From assembly GCA_017634975.1 (NCBI GenBank), contig JAGBMJ010000001.1:1-47418 (forward strand): 47,418 nt of DNA, in the 5' to 3' direction. Shown in pieces: positions 23,014 through 31,585 of the stretch. The stretch's first letter is position 1. Every line of letters starts with the position of its first letter. Origin of the DNA: Lachnospiraceae bacterium. GTDB lineage: Bacteria; Bacillota; Clostridia; Lachnospirales; Lachnospiraceae. The translations under genes and the position numbers were made by a program. Below the pieces are notes generated by a model. The model was not told where the DNA came from. It saw nothing but the letters and a program-made list of their open reading frames with translations, and ran no database searches.

Positions 23014-24876
23014 ATGAAGACAGAATTATTGCTGAAAGACTTTTTTGAGGGCAAAGCACTGAATGCTTATGAGTATTTCGGTGCACACGTGAGTAAGGGC
23101 GGAGTGACATTCCGCACCTATGCGCCGGGAGCAACGGGGGTAAACCTCTTCGGTGATTTCAACGGCTGGCAGGAAGTGCCGATGGAACGGGACGAGCATG
23201 GTATCTATTCCATCACCGTAAAGGAGGCCAAAGTCGGACAGCTGTATAAATATGTGATCTACGGACATAACGGCTGGCGTGCGGAACATGCGGATCCGTA
23301 TGCCTTCGGTGCAGAGCTGCGGCCGGGCAGCGCATCAAAGATCGTGGATCTTTCGGAATATCCGTTTACGGACGATGCGTGGATGAAGCAGCGGAATGAT
23401 TGTAAGAAGAGTCCGCTGTCTATCTATGAAGTACATCTGGGAGCATTCCGGCGTAACCCTGAGGATGAGAACGGCTGGTATAATTATCGCGAGATCGCGC
23501 AGCCGCTGATCGAATACGTTATAAAAGCCGGCTACACACACATTGAGATGATGCCGGTATGCGAGCATCCGTATGACGGCTCGTGGGGCTATCAGCTGAC
23601 CGGTTATTTTGCGCCGACGTCCCGTTACGGTTCGCCGGCAGATCTGAAATACCTGATCAACGAGTGCCACAAGGCGGGACTGGGCGTGATCATGGATTAC
23701 GTGCCGGTGCATTTTGCCATCGATGATTTTGCACTGAAACTGTATGACACTACATCGTTATATGAGCAGAATAACGGCAGCCAGTGGGGCACCTGCATGT
23801 TCAACCACGAACGCAACGAGACCGTGAGTTTCCTGCTTTCGGCAGCAGACTACTGGCTGAGTGAATTTCACTTTGACGGTCTGCGTGTGGATGCGGTGAG
23901 CTGCCTGATCCATAACGGTGGCGAGCAGGGACGCGGTGAGAATGCTTCGGGTATGCGTTTTGCGAGAAACTTAACAACGCTGATCAAAAAGAAACATCCG
24001 AAGGTAATGCTTTTTGCGGAGGATTCGTCTTCGTGGCAGGGCGGCGTGACTAAACCGGTGGAAGAAGGCGGTCTGGGCTTTGATTACAAGTGGGATATGG
24101 GCTGGATGTATGACAGTCTGTACTTCTTATCACAGCCTGCGGCGCAGCGCGAGGCGGCCTATCACAAGATGACGTTTTCCATGTGGTATTTCTATACCGA
24201 GCGTTTTATCCTCTCGCTCTCCCATGATGAAGTGGTCGGAGGAAGAGGAACGATCCTGGAGAAGATGCCGGGAACGGACGAAGAGAAATTTGCTCAGGCG
24301 AGAGCCTATTATACGTATATGTACGCACACCCGGGCAAGAAGCTGTCTTTTATGGGCAATGAGCTGGGGGAGCGTACGGAATGGAACGAAAGCCGGGAGG
24401 TCGAATTTGATCTGTTGCAGCAGCCGCTGCATAAGGGACTGTACGATCTGATCACGGACCTGCAGAAGCTGTATGTGACGGAACCGGTATTGTATGCCGA
24501 TGAATATGCCGTGGACAATTTTACCTGGCTGTACTGCGAGCAGGGACCGAAGATCCTGTACGTGATGAAGCGTATGGCAAAGGGCAAAGCCTATGTCTAC
24601 GTGATGAACTTCGGGGATACGGCGATCGAAGACTATGCATTGGCACTCGATAAGCCGGAGCCGGAAGAGGAAGGTGCAGCTGACGGGGAAGAACACAAAC
24701 CGAAGAAGAAAGCTGCCAGGAAGAAAGAGGAGAGCTGGGAACTGCTGCTTTCCACGGATTGGAAGAAATACGGCGGCACACAGGAAGAGAAATGTGTGAC
24801 GCTGCGGTCAAAGAAACGGGAAATGATGCTGCAGGTGCCGGCCTACAGTGCGGCGGTATATGAGGTGATCCTGTAA
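23014..24876 (+). CDS. glgB: 1,4-alpha-glucan branching enzyme (GH13, CBM48)
   Basis: It introduces alpha-1,6 branches into glycogen in the cytoplasm. The 620-residue protein has an N-terminal CBM48-like domain (FRTYAPGATGVNLFGDFNGW), the GH13 barrel with the nucleophile Asp293 in FDGLRVDAV, the acid/base Glu336 in LFAEDSS and the third carboxylate in LSLSHDEVV, plus GYQLTGYFAPTSRYG. The C-terminal beta domain carries an unusual charged insertion (about residues 550-575, rich in Glu, Lys and Ala). The start ATG 23014 follows GAGGGAGATACAGG. No other glycogen gene is in the window; instead it leads a run with a PilZ receptor and folate genes. Confidence 0.93.
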   Translation: MKTELLLKDFFEGKALNAYEYFGAHVSKGGVTFRTYAPGATGVNLFGDFNGWQEVPMERDEHGIYSITVKEAKVGQLYKYVIYGHNGWRAEHADPYAFGAELRPGSASKIVDLSEYPFTDDAWMKQRNDCKKSPLSIYEVHLGAFRRNPEDENGWYNYREIAQPLIEYVIKAGYTHIEMMPVCEHPYDGSWGYQLTGYFAPTSRYGSPADLKYLINECHKAGLGVIMDYVPVHFAIDDFALKLYDTTSLYEQNNGSQWGTCMFNHERNETVSFLLSAADYWLSEFHFDGLRVDAVSCLIHNGGEQGRGENASGMRFARNLTTLIKKKHPKVMLFAEDSSSWQGGVTKPVEEGGLGFDYKWDMGWMYDSLYFLSQPAAQREAAYHKMTFSMWYFYTERFILSLSHDEVVGGRGTILEKMPGTDEEKFAQARAYYTYMYAHPGKKLSFMGNELGERTEWNESREVEFDLLQQPLHKGLYDLITDLQKLYVTEPVLYADEYAVDNFTWLYCEQGPKILYVMKRMAKGKAYVYVMNFGDTAIEDYALALDKPEPEEEGAADGEEHKPKKKAARKKEESWELLLSTDWKKYGGTQEEKCVTLRSKKREMMLQVPAYSAAVYEVIL

Positions 24877-24889
24877 GGGACGGAGAAAC

Positions 24890-25579
24890 ATGAATTATAA
24901 CGATATCCCCCTGGGGGTAAAAGTACAGATCTGTGTTTCAAATGGCAGCGATATGCAGGCCAAGTTCATTTCACGTGTGATGAAGACCGGAGATAAGAGC
25001 CTGCTGGTGATCCCCTTTATGCACAAGGGGGTGCGGGTGAACTTTAACGGACAGAACATCCACATCAACATGGAAGTGCCGGATGGGGAAGGCAATAACT
25101 GGACCTTCAAGAACTGCAAGATCGATACCGTAAAAAAGAACGGTCTGGTCTACCATCGTATCCTGACACCGATGACGGAAGGCATCGAGAACCGTCGCGG
25201 TGAGCGCCGTACCTATGTATGGCAGCCGGCAATCTTTACGATCGAGGGTATTACCGAGCAGATCTTTACCACCTTAAAGGATGTGAGCCCCAGCGGCTTC
25301 GCATTTGTGGTGGATCCCAAAAAGAGACTGCCCATCACGGTCGGTAAAAACGTGGCGTGTACGATCAACGAAAAGAACGGAACGACGATCCATATCCGCG
25401 GAAAGGTGATCCGGAGGGAAAAGATGGATCAGTATGTGCTTTATGGCTGCCGCTGCGGTGAGCAGAATCAGGAAGTTTTGGATTATATCGAACGTCTGAC
25501 CAACAAAGAGCAGGCAGACAACCGCGTAAACGATAATCAGAATTTCGGCTTCTCGCCGGAAGAGATGATGCAGGTGTGA
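24890..25579 (+). CDS. PilZ-domain c-di-GMP receptor (YcgR-like)
   Basis: A 229-residue soluble protein. Residues 1-95 resemble the N-terminal YcgR-type beta domain (PLGVKVQICVSNG, LLVIPFMHKGVRVNF). Residues from about 98 form a PilZ domain with the c-di-GMP-binding RxxxR motif in NRRGERR (Arg102/103 and Arg106/107) and D-x-S-x-x-G at Asp131, Ser133 and Gly136 (DVSPSGFAF). In flagellated bacteria such proteins slow the motor or alter secretion when c-di-GMP is high. The start ATG 24890 follows GGGACGGAG and lies 13 bases after glgB. It fits the two diguanylate cyclases elsewhere in the window, though no direct pairing is shown. Confidence 0.9.
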   Translation: MNYNDIPLGVKVQICVSNGSDMQAKFISRVMKTGDKSLLVIPFMHKGVRVNFNGQNIHINMEVPDGEGNNWTFKNCKIDTVKKNGLVYHRILTPMTEGIENRRGERRTYVWQPAIFTIEGITEQIFTTLKDVSPSGFAFVVDPKKRLPITVGKNVACTINEKNGTTIHIRGKVIRREKMDQYVLYGCRCGEQNQEVLDYIERLTNKEQADNRVNDNQNFGFSPEEMMQV

Positions 25580-25626
25580 CCGGACATTTGCGGAATAAAC
25601 CAACAGGATCAAAGGAGGGGATGACA

Positions 25627-26013
25627 ATGGAATTCAGAGAAAGAAAGCGCTGGGGATTTTTGGGACTGCCTTTTACCTTTACGGTATATAAGGTACGTGA
25701 GGATATGCTCACCATAGAGTCCGGCTTTTTGAGCAAAAAAGAAGAAGACTGCTATATGTACAAGATCAATGACGTGGAACTGCGCAGGAGCTTCTGGGAG
25801 CGGATCTTCCGGACCGGTACCGTTATCTGCTTTACCGGTGATGTGACCGATCAGACACTGACCTTAAAGCATGTGCGTAATTCCAAGGAGATCAAGGAAT
25901 TTATCCTGAAGCATTCAGATGAAGAAAAGATCAAACGTCGTACGGTGAATATGCAGAACATCGGTCACAATATGGATCTGGATGGCGACGGCATTCCTGA
26001 TGATATGGGATAA
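25627..26013 (+). CDS. Small PH-domain protein with acidic C-terminal motif
   Basis: A 128-residue protein whose first 95 residues look like a bacterial PH (bPH) domain: alternating beta strands (FTFTVYKVREDMLTIESGFL, CYMYKINDVELRRSF, VICFTGDVTDQTLTLKHV) and a closing helix (NSKEIKEFILKHSDEEKI). The last residues read DLDGDGIPDD, matching a calcium-binding D-x-D-x-D-G loop as in dockerin or thrombospondin type-3 repeats. The start is ATG 25627, spaced 8 bases from AGGAGG; ATG 25621 touches the ribosome-binding site. There is no signal peptide. Function is unknown. Confidence 0.75.
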   Translation: MEFRERKRWGFLGLPFTFTVYKVREDMLTIESGFLSKKEEDCYMYKINDVELRRSFWERIFRTGTVICFTGDVTDQTLTLKHVRNSKEIKEFILKHSDEEKIKRRTVNMQNIGHNMDLDGDGIPDDMG

Positions 26014-26027
26014 CGACGACGGTTGCT

Positions 26028-27356
26028 ATGAAGGATCATGAAGTGAAAGCCTATATGGAGAGCCTGTCGGCCGGTGCGATCGTCAATCCCGGCAGGGAGG
26101 AGATGCAGCTGGAAGCCCTGCAGGATCTGCTTGTACGTATGGGAAATCCGGAGCAGGGTCTGCGGTATGTGCATATCGCGGGAACCAACGGCAAGGGTTC
26201 CGTGCTGGCGTATGTATCAACGGTACTGCAGGAGGCGGGATACCGTGTGGGAAGATACTTCTCGCCGGCATTGCGTGATCCCTGGGAGAAGATCCAGGTG
26301 CAGCAGAAACCGATCGCAAAGACAGCAATCCGGGAAGGAATCGCGGCTATTGCGGAATGTACGCAGCAGATGGCGGCGGAAGGAAAACGGCTGCCGACGC
26401 AGTTTGAAGTCGAAACCGCGCTGGCTTTTTGGTATTTTCGAAAGAAGAGCTGTGATATCGTAGTGCTGGAATGCGGTCTGGGCGGGCGAACGGATGCGAC
26501 GAATGTGATCCCGGCACCGGAGGTGTGTGTGTTTGCGCCCATCGCGATGGATCATATGGCGATCCTGGGGGCTACGGTGGAAGCCATCGCCCGTGTGAAA
26601 GCCGGCATCATCAAGCCGGGAGCGGATGTGGTGAGCGCACCGCAGCAGATGCCGGAAGCCGGCCGGGTATTGGAGCAGGCGGCAAAGGCGAAGAATGTGT
26701 CCCTGACGTATGCTGAGGCAGTCTCTCATGTGCGGTACGGGCTGAAAAAGCAGACCCTGGATACCAAAGGATACCGAAAACTTGAGATCACGATGGCAGG
26801 AGTGTACCAGCCGGAGAATGCAGCAGTTGCCGTTACGGTACTGGATGTCCTGCAGAAACGGGGCTTCCGGATCCCCGAAGAGAAACTGAGGAGCGGACTG
26901 CGGAAGACCGTATGGCCCGGGCGATTTGAGATCCTTAAGGAAAAGCCGTATTTTATTTTGGACGGGGCACATAACAAAGCGGCCGCAGAGGTATTACGCA
27001 GATCGCTGGATATTTATTTCCCGGAAAAGTCCTTTGTAATGATCCTCGGGGTGCTGCGGGATAAGGCATATGAGGATGTGTTAAAATGTCTGCTGGATAA
27101 GGCGGTACAGGTGATCACGCTGACTCCGCCGGAGAACGTGCGGGCATTGTCCGCGATCGAACTGGCGGAAGCGGTACAGGAATACGACGTGAGTGTCACA
27201 TGTGCTGACAGCGTGGAAGAGGCCGCGGAATTGGCGGAGCTGCTTTCCGGAAAACAGTTTCCGATCCTGGCAACAGGGTCCTTGTCGTGGCTGGGACGGC
27301 TGGAAGAAATCATAAATTTGAAGGGACAGGTTGTGAAAAAGTATCATGGTAGATGA
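26028..27356 (+). CDS. folC: Bifunctional folylpolyglutamate/dihydrofolate synthase
   Basis: It adds glutamate to dihydropteroate and then further glutamates to folates, using ATP, in the cytoplasm. The 442-residue protein has the Mur-ligase-like ATPase loop GTNGKGS at residues 52-58, [47 protein letters not shown] and [24 protein letters not shown], all diagnostic of FolC. The ribosome-binding site before ATG 26028 is poor, and translation may depend on coupling with the gene upstream (14-base gap). Its end overlaps folE by 11 bases. Confidence 0.95.
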   Translation: MKDHEVKAYMESLSAGAIVNPGREEMQLEALQDLLVRMGNPEQGLRYVHIAGTNGKGSVLAYVSTVLQEAGYRVGRYFSPALRDPWEKIQVQQKPIAKTAIREGIAAIAECTQQMAAEGKRLPTQFEVETALAFWYFRKKSCDIVVLECGLGGRTDATNVIPAPEVCVFAPIAMDHMAILGATVEAIARVKAGIIKPGADVVSAPQQMPEAGRVLEQAAKAKNVSLTYAEAVSHVRYGLKKQTLDTKGYRKLEITMAGVYQPENAAVAVTVLDVLQKRGFRIPEEKLRSGLRKTVWPGRFEILKEKPYFILDGAHNKAAAEVLRRSLDIYFPEKSFVMILGVLRDKAYEDVLKCLLDKAVQVITLTPPENVRALSAIELAEAVQEYDVSVTCADSVEEAAELAELLSGKQFPILATGSLSWLGRLEEIINLKGQVVKKYHGR

Positions 27357-27903
27357 AGAAAAAGTACAACAGGCGATACGCCTGCTATTGGAGGGGATCG
27401 GAGAGGATCCGGAGCGGGAAGGCCTGATCGATACGCCGTGCCGGGTAGCGCGGATGTATACCGAGGTACTGGCCGGAATGGATGAGGATGCCGGACAGCA
27501 TCTGGGCCGGACCTTTACGGCGACTTCCGGGGATATGGTACTGGAGCGGGATATCACGTTCTTTTCCACCTGTGAGCATCATCTGATGCCGTTTTTCGGT
27601 AAGGTACATATTGCTTATCTGCCGGACGGTAAGGTGACGGGACTCTCCAAACTGGCGCGTACCGTGGAGGTCTTTGCGAGACGGCTGCAGATGCAGGAGC
27701 GCCTGACCGGACAGATCGCCGATGCCGTGATGGAGGAGCTTTCCTGTAAAGGCGTGATGGTGATGGTGGAGGCGGAACATACCTGTATGACGATGCGCGG
27801 CGTGAAGAAGCCCGGCAGCAGCACCGTAACGGTGGCTATGCGCGGTGCCTTTGAGAAGTATGTGAATCTTCAGGAGCAGTTCTACCGGATGCTAAAGCAT
27901 TAA
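27346..27903 (+). CDS. folE: GTP cyclohydrolase I
   Basis: It converts GTP to 7,8-dihydroneopterin triphosphate, the first step of folate (tetrahydropterin) synthesis. The 185-residue length is standard. Visible motifs are [12 protein letters not shown], the zinc site [46 protein letters not shown], the second zinc cysteine in [12 protein letters not shown], and [15 protein letters not shown]. The start ATG 27346 overlaps the folC end, implying translational coupling. It is followed by the folB-folK fusion 22 bases later. Confidence 0.96.
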   Translation: MVDEEKVQQAIRLLLEGIGEDPEREGLIDTPCRVARMYTEVLAGMDEDAGQHLGRTFTATSGDMVLERDITFFSTCEHHLMPFFGKVHIAYLPDGKVTGLSKLARTVEVFARRLQMQERLTGQIADAVMEELSCKGVMVMVEAEHTCMTMRGVKKPGSSTVTVAMRGAFEKYVNLQEQFYRMLKH

Positions 27904-27925
27904 TGGTGTTTTTGGAGAGGAGATT

Positions 27926-28762
27926 ATGGACGAGATCCGTATCAGCGGTTTAAAAATATTTGCGTACCACGGAGTGTATGCGCGGGAAAATGAGCAGGGA
28001 CAGGATTTCATCCTGCATGCGGTTATGGGTGTATCCACGCAGCACGCCGGTCTTACGGATGATCTGGAGGCATCGATCTCCTACGAAGAAGTATGCGAGA
28101 TCCTGCAGCGTGAGATGAAGGAACATACGTGGAAACTTCTGGAAGCCGTGGCGGAGCATATATCGATCGTTCTGTTTGCAAAGTATCCGATATTGCAGGA
28201 ACTGACACTGGAAATAGAAAAGCCGGATGCACCGATCGATGCGGATTTCCGATCAGTATCGGTACGCATTCACAGAAAGCGGCATACCGTATATGTGGCA
28301 TACGGTGCCAATGAAGGAGACTGTGAAAATCAGATCCAGGAAGGGATCGCCGCCATTGACCGGGATCCGTGCTGCCGGGTGCGGCGTATGAGCCGGCCGG
28401 TCAGAAGCACACCGTACGGAGGGGTGGAACAGAAGGATTTTTACAACGGCGTACTCCATATGGAGACGATCTATGAGCCGATGGAACTGCTGCAGTTTCT
28501 GCAGGGGATCGAAGCGGCCCAGGGGCGTGACCGTGAACATGCTGTTCATTGGGGACCGCGTCCGCTGGATCTGGATATCCTGTTGTATGATGATCTGGTT
28601 TACGACAGTAAGGAATTGGTGATCCCGCATCCGGAAATGGCGAAGCGGGACTTTGTGATGCTTCCGCTTGCGGAGATCGCGCCGTTCGTGCGGCATCCGC
28701 TGACAGGCAGGACGATCCGGGAGATGGCGGAAATGCCGATGGAAAAACATGTCAGAAAATGA
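27926..28762 (+). CDS. folBK: Fused dihydroneopterin aldolase / HPPK
   Basis: A 278-residue bifunctional folate enzyme. Residues 1-118 are FolB (ISGLKIFAYHGVYARENEQGQDF with the catalytic region, SISYEEVCEIL, LLEAVAEHI). Residues about 121-275 are FolK (VYVAYGANEGDCENQIQEGI, VRRMSRPVRSTPYGGVEQKDFYN, and GPRPLDLDILLYDD with the Mg2+ aspartates). It makes 6-hydroxymethyl-dihydropterin and pyrophosphorylates it for dihydropteroate synthase. The start ATG 27926 has GGAGAGGAG. The stop codon TGA at 28760-28762 lies inside the left arm of the palindrome at 28758-28832. No folP is present in the window. Confidence 0.95.
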   Translation: MDEIRISGLKIFAYHGVYARENEQGQDFILHAVMGVSTQHAGLTDDLEASISYEEVCEILQREMKEHTWKLLEAVAEHISIVLFAKYPILQELTLEIEKPDAPIDADFRSVSVRIHRKRHTVYVAYGANEGDCENQIQEGIAAIDRDPCCRVRRMSRPVRSTPYGGVEQKDFYNGVLHMETIYEPMELLQFLQGIEAAQGRDREHAVHWGPRPLDLDILLYDDLVYDSKELVIPHPEMAKRDFVMLPLAEIAPFVRHPLTGRTIREMAEMPMEKHVRK

Positions 28763-28832
28763 GCCATGGGGACGGTTCTCTGGCCCATTTTCCGAAGAAA
28801 AACGGGCCAGAGAACCGTCCCCGTGGCTCATT
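28758..28832. repeat. 29-bp near-perfect palindrome acting as bidirectional terminator
   Basis: The arms 28758-28786 and 28804-28832 are complementary over 29 positions with one G-U. The 17-base loop folds further (TTTTC with GAAAA). T-rich tracts follow on both sides (ATTTTT on plus; ATTTTC on minus). Each arm begins with AATGAGCCA, and the TGA within it is the stop codon of folBK on one side and of the DUF5050 gene on the other. The core GGGGACGGTTCTCTGG resembles hairpin repeats I recall as dispersed in clostridial genomes; that is recollection, not a search. Confidence 0.85.
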
Positions 28833-29892
28833 CGATTTTTACTGCAGTCGATGCTCCGGAGAATGTCGTTACGTTGACACTACCGAAGGTCGGTGTCTGA
28901 TAGATGGGCATGTCGTTGGCAAAATCATGGAAATAGACATAATCGGAAGTGATCTGTATCCCGGCAGCGGTACCCGGGCGGACCACTTCTTCGCCGGAAC
29001 CGTCCACACGGATACGTTTTAAGGCATAATCGCTGCCGCCGGTCATATCCACGGTCTGGTAGTAAATGATATCCCCGTACAGATTATAGGAATCAATGGT
29101 CTCGTTCGAGATCGTGCGTACCGAGTCGTTCGTTAAGGAATAACACTTTAATCGAAGCTGGTCATCCATATCCAGGAAAAACACATTATCCCCGGACACG
29201 ATAGGAAGATACATATTGAGGGAACAGACTTCGACAGGATCTCTCCCTTCCGGCGACATGGCATAGAGATGGTGATCCTTCTCCATGCCGGCATAATAGA
29301 TCATCCCATCTGCGGCACAGCCCAGTTTCGGATGGTCTTTTGTGTGGGTGGTATTGTCTTTTCCGTTGATGGAGACGCTGTCCACGGTGACCAGTGCTAC
29401 GTCCTCGTTGGCAGGATTTTCACCAAAATTGGTATAGTAGACTCGGCTGCCGAAGAGCATGCAGCTGTCGGTGGTGACGCGGGCCAGAAGAACATTGGTC
29501 TTGCCGGCCGCATCCACGCGATAGATGCCGCGTCCGTTCCGGACATAGCCGAGTCCCGACTGGTCGGAAGCGGAAGTGGAGAAATAGTAGATATATCCGC
29601 CGGCAGCATTGATAAAGGAATCCGAGCCGGAGACCAGCTTGCGGATATCGGTCTGATCGGAATTCATCACATAGATCGTGCCGCCGTCATAAGGGTTGGA
29701 AAAATAAACCTTGCCGTCTGCCTCACAGAATGTACCGCCGTTATAAAGATTTCCCGGAGTATTGCCAATCGTGGCCGGATCGTTCTCGGGGATCAGGACG
29801 GATCGGTCGCCCAGAATGCGCACCAGAACAAGCAATCCGATGATCGCGACGATGATAATAATTACGAGGATGGTTTTGAGAGCTTTCTTCAT
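28828..29892 (-). CDS. DUF5050 membrane-anchored beta-propeller-like protein
   Basis: A 354-residue protein with a lysine-containing N-terminus, one TM helix (about 8-26, ILVIIIIVAIIGLLVLV) and an extracytoplasmic part made of repeated YxxN/D-type blades (GKVYFSNPYDGGTIYVMNSDQ, GGYIYYFSTSA, SRVYYTNFG, GMIYYAGMEKDHHLYAM, GDIIYYQTVDM). These read as the six- to seven-bladed propeller of the DUF5050 family seen in Lachnospiraceae. No enzymatic motif is visible; binding or structural use at the cell surface is the usual guess. The start ATG 29892 has AGGAG about ten bases upstream on the minus strand. Its stop lies in the shared palindrome. Confidence 0.85.
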   Translation of the reverse strand: MKKALKTILVIIIIVAIIGLLVLVRILGDRSVLIPENDPATIGNTPGNLYNGGTFCEADGKVYFSNPYDGGTIYVMNSDQTDIRKLVSGSDSFINAAGGYIYYFSTSASDQSGLGYVRNGRGIYRVDAAGKTNVLLARVTTDSCMLFGSRVYYTNFGENPANEDVALVTVDSVSINGKDNTTHTKDHPKLGCAADGMIYYAGMEKDHHLYAMSPEGRDPVEVCSLNMYLPIVSGDNVFFLDMDDQLRLKCYSLTNDSVRTISNETIDSYNLYGDIIYYQTVDMTGGSDYALKRIRVDGSGEEVVRPGTAAGIQITSDYVYFHDFANDMPIYQTPTFGSVNVTTFSGASTAVKIE

Positions 29893-29954
29893 AAGTCAGT
29901 GACTCCTGTCCGTTTCAGCTTTTTGATTTTTCTTAAGGAATATTTGTTATGTAA

Positions 29955-29983
29955 ATTATACCCTTTTCACAAACTATCTGCAA
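29955..29983 (-). promoter_or_regulatory. Minus-strand promoter for the DUF5050 gene
   Basis: On the minus strand TTGCAG (29983-29978), a 17-base spacer and exact TATAAT (29960-29955). It lies about 65 bases upstream of the start codon and back-to-back with the cheC promoter; the two -35 boxes are 7 bases apart. Confidence 0.75.
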
Positions 29984-29990
29984 ACAAAGA

Positions 29991-30019
29991 TTGCGAAAAA
30001 GGGGAATTGCGGTTATAAT
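29991..30019 (+). promoter_or_regulatory. Plus-strand promoter for the cheC-mrp unit
   Basis: TTGCGA (29991-29996), a 17-base spacer and exact TATAAT (30014-30019). It is divergent from the DUF5050 promoter. Confidence 0.75.
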
Positions 30020-30021
30020 GT

Positions 30022-30048
30022 AATAATCTGGTGTTAGATTATTTTTTT
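30022..30048 (+). terminator. A+T hairpin with T-run at the cheC transcript start
   Basis: AATAATCT (30022-30029) and AGATTATT (30036-30043) pair perfectly around GGTGTT, and T residues continue to 30048. It starts at about the predicted transcription start (near 30026), so the 5' arm may be only partly transcribed from this promoter. Confidence 0.4.
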
Positions 30049-30064
30049 GCAAGGAGACCGGAGT

Positions 30065-30715
30065 ATGGACAATGCTGCACTGGAAGCCGCAAAGAAGAAA
30101 GCGGCACAGGCCGGATTTAATGATATGGAGCTGTCGGCGATAGGTGAAGTGGCAAACATAACGCTTGGAAATGCGGTGACGGCACTCAGTGTACTGATCC
30201 ACAGCAACATTGATATCTCTACGCCGTATGTGGAGATCAAGGATAAGGATGCCATCGTAGCGGAACAGCCGCTGAAATCAGTGGTGACCCGTGTGGATTA
30301 TGTAAAAGGCCTGGATGGATACAGTGTGCTGTTTCTGAAGGAAGAAGATGTCAAGATCATGACGGATCTGATGATGGGCAGTGACGGACATGGAATGTTT
30401 TATGAGCAGGACATTTCGGATCTGCATCTGAGCGCTGTATCGGAGTCTATGAACCAGATGATGGGGTCGGCTGCAACGGCGATGGGGATGATGATCAACA
30501 AACTGGTGGACATCTCTACCCCGAATACGATCCTGACGGATCCCGGGAATTATATTAATGATGCATTCCAGCAGGAAGATCGTTTCGTGCAGATCACGTT
30601 TGATCTGGATATGGGAGAGCTGATCCGTACACAGATGGTACAGCTGTATCCGTTCCGGCTGGCGAAAGCAATCGCAGATCTGTTCCTGGTAAAGAAGAGT
30701 AACGGAGAGATATAA
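30065..30715 (+). CDS. cheC: CheC-type CheY-P phosphatase
   Basis: A 216-residue chemotaxis protein. It has two copies of the CheC/FliY active-site pattern S-x3-E-x2-N-x22-P: Ser24, Glu28, Asn31 and Pro54 in the first half, and SAVSESMN with its Pro 22 residues after the Asn in the second. Both copies match exactly, so both sites may work. CheC dephosphorylates CheY-P and binds CheD; FliY has the same domain plus a C-terminal FliN part, which is absent here, so CheC is preferred. The length is like Bacillus subtilis CheC. The start ATG 30065 follows AAGGAGACCGGAG. No cheD or flagellar gene is adjacent; mrp follows by 4 bases. Confidence 0.75.
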   Translation: MDNAALEAAKKKAAQAGFNDMELSAIGEVANITLGNAVTALSVLIHSNIDISTPYVEIKDKDAIVAEQPLKSVVTRVDYVKGLDGYSVLFLKEEDVKIMTDLMMGSDGHGMFYEQDISDLHLSAVSESMNQMMGSAATAMGMMINKLVDISTPNTILTDPGNYINDAFQQEDRFVQITFDLDMGELIRTQMVQLYPFRLAKAIADLFLVKKSNGEI

Positions 30716-30719
30716 TAAA

Positions 30720-31562
30720 ATGAGTGAAGAATGTACGAAATCGGATTGTGAAGGCTGCGGGGAAAGCGGCTGCAGTCATCGGAAGGGAGCGCCGGCAAAA
30801 GAGGCGGCAAATCCCGGATCCCATGTAAAACATATGATCGCCGTGATCAGCGGCAAGGGCGGGGTGGGAAAGTCTACGGTAACCGCACTGCTGGCAAACG
30901 CGGTAAAGCAGATGGGAAAGAAATCTGCGATACTGGACGCGGATATCACAGGTCCTTCCATTCCGAAGATGTATGGGATCACCGAAAAGGCAGGATCGAA
31001 CGGAGAGGCGGTGCTGCCGGTCACATCGAAAGGCGGCATGCCGGTGATGAGCATCAATGTACTGCTGGAGGATGAGAACGAACCGGTGATCTGGAGAGGA
31101 CCGGTGATTTCGGGTACGGTACGGCAGTTCTGGACCGAAGTGGCATGGGGGGATGTGGATGTCATGCTGGTCGATATGCCGCCGGGAACAGGAGATGTTC
31201 CCCTGACGGTATTTCAGTCCCTGCCGGTGGATGGGATTGTTGTAGTGACCTCACCGCAGGATCTGGTATCCATGATCGTCGGCAAAGCTGTACGGATGGC
31301 ACAGATGATGAATGTCCCAGTATTGGGACTGGTGGAAAATCTGTCCTATTTTGAGTGTCCGGATTGCGGCAAACGCCACGAGATCTTCGGGCCGAGTCAT
31401 ATCGAAGAAGTTGCCGGACAGTACGGCATCGGACAGATCGTGCGTCTGCCGATCAACCCCGGGCAGGCGGCAGTCTGTGACAACGGGGAAGCGGATCAGC
31501 TGTCAAATGAGGAACTGACGGCTTTTGCAGGCCGGATCGTGACAGCATTGGAAGAGAAATAA
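30720..31562 (+). CDS. mrp: Mrp/NBP35 family Fe-S carrier ATPase
   Basis: A 280-residue cytoplasmic P-loop protein (ParA/MinD fold) for iron-sulfur cluster carriage. The N-terminal tail has Cys5, Cys10, Cys13 and Cys18, a Nubp-like cluster motif. The deviant Walker A is SGKGGVGKST at 44-53. Next come DADITGPSIPKMYG, VDMPPGTGDVPLTV and VTSPQDLVSMIVGKAV. The C-terminal Cys pair in FECPDCGKRHEIFG is the bridging-cluster motif of the family. The start ATG 30720 follows GGAGAG. It is co-transcribed with cheC, with no evident functional tie. Confidence 0.93.
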   Translation: MSEECTKSDCEGCGESGCSHRKGAPAKEAANPGSHVKHMIAVISGKGGVGKSTVTALLANAVKQMGKKSAILDADITGPSIPKMYGITEKAGSNGEAVLPVTSKGGMPVMSINVLLEDENEPVIWRGPVISGTVRQFWTEVAWGDVDVMLVDMPPGTGDVPLTVFQSLPVDGIVVVTSPQDLVSMIVGKAVRMAQMMNVPVLGLVENLSYFECPDCGKRHEIFGPSHIEEVAGQYGIGQIVRLPINPGQAAVCDNGEADQLSNEELTAFAGRIVTALEEK

Positions 31563-31585
31563 TATTTTTTTATAAGGAGAAAAAA

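Noticed and set aside
28759-29022. Plus-strand frame through the palindrome
   Set aside because: Antisense to the DUF5050 gene and created by the repeat; no start signal.
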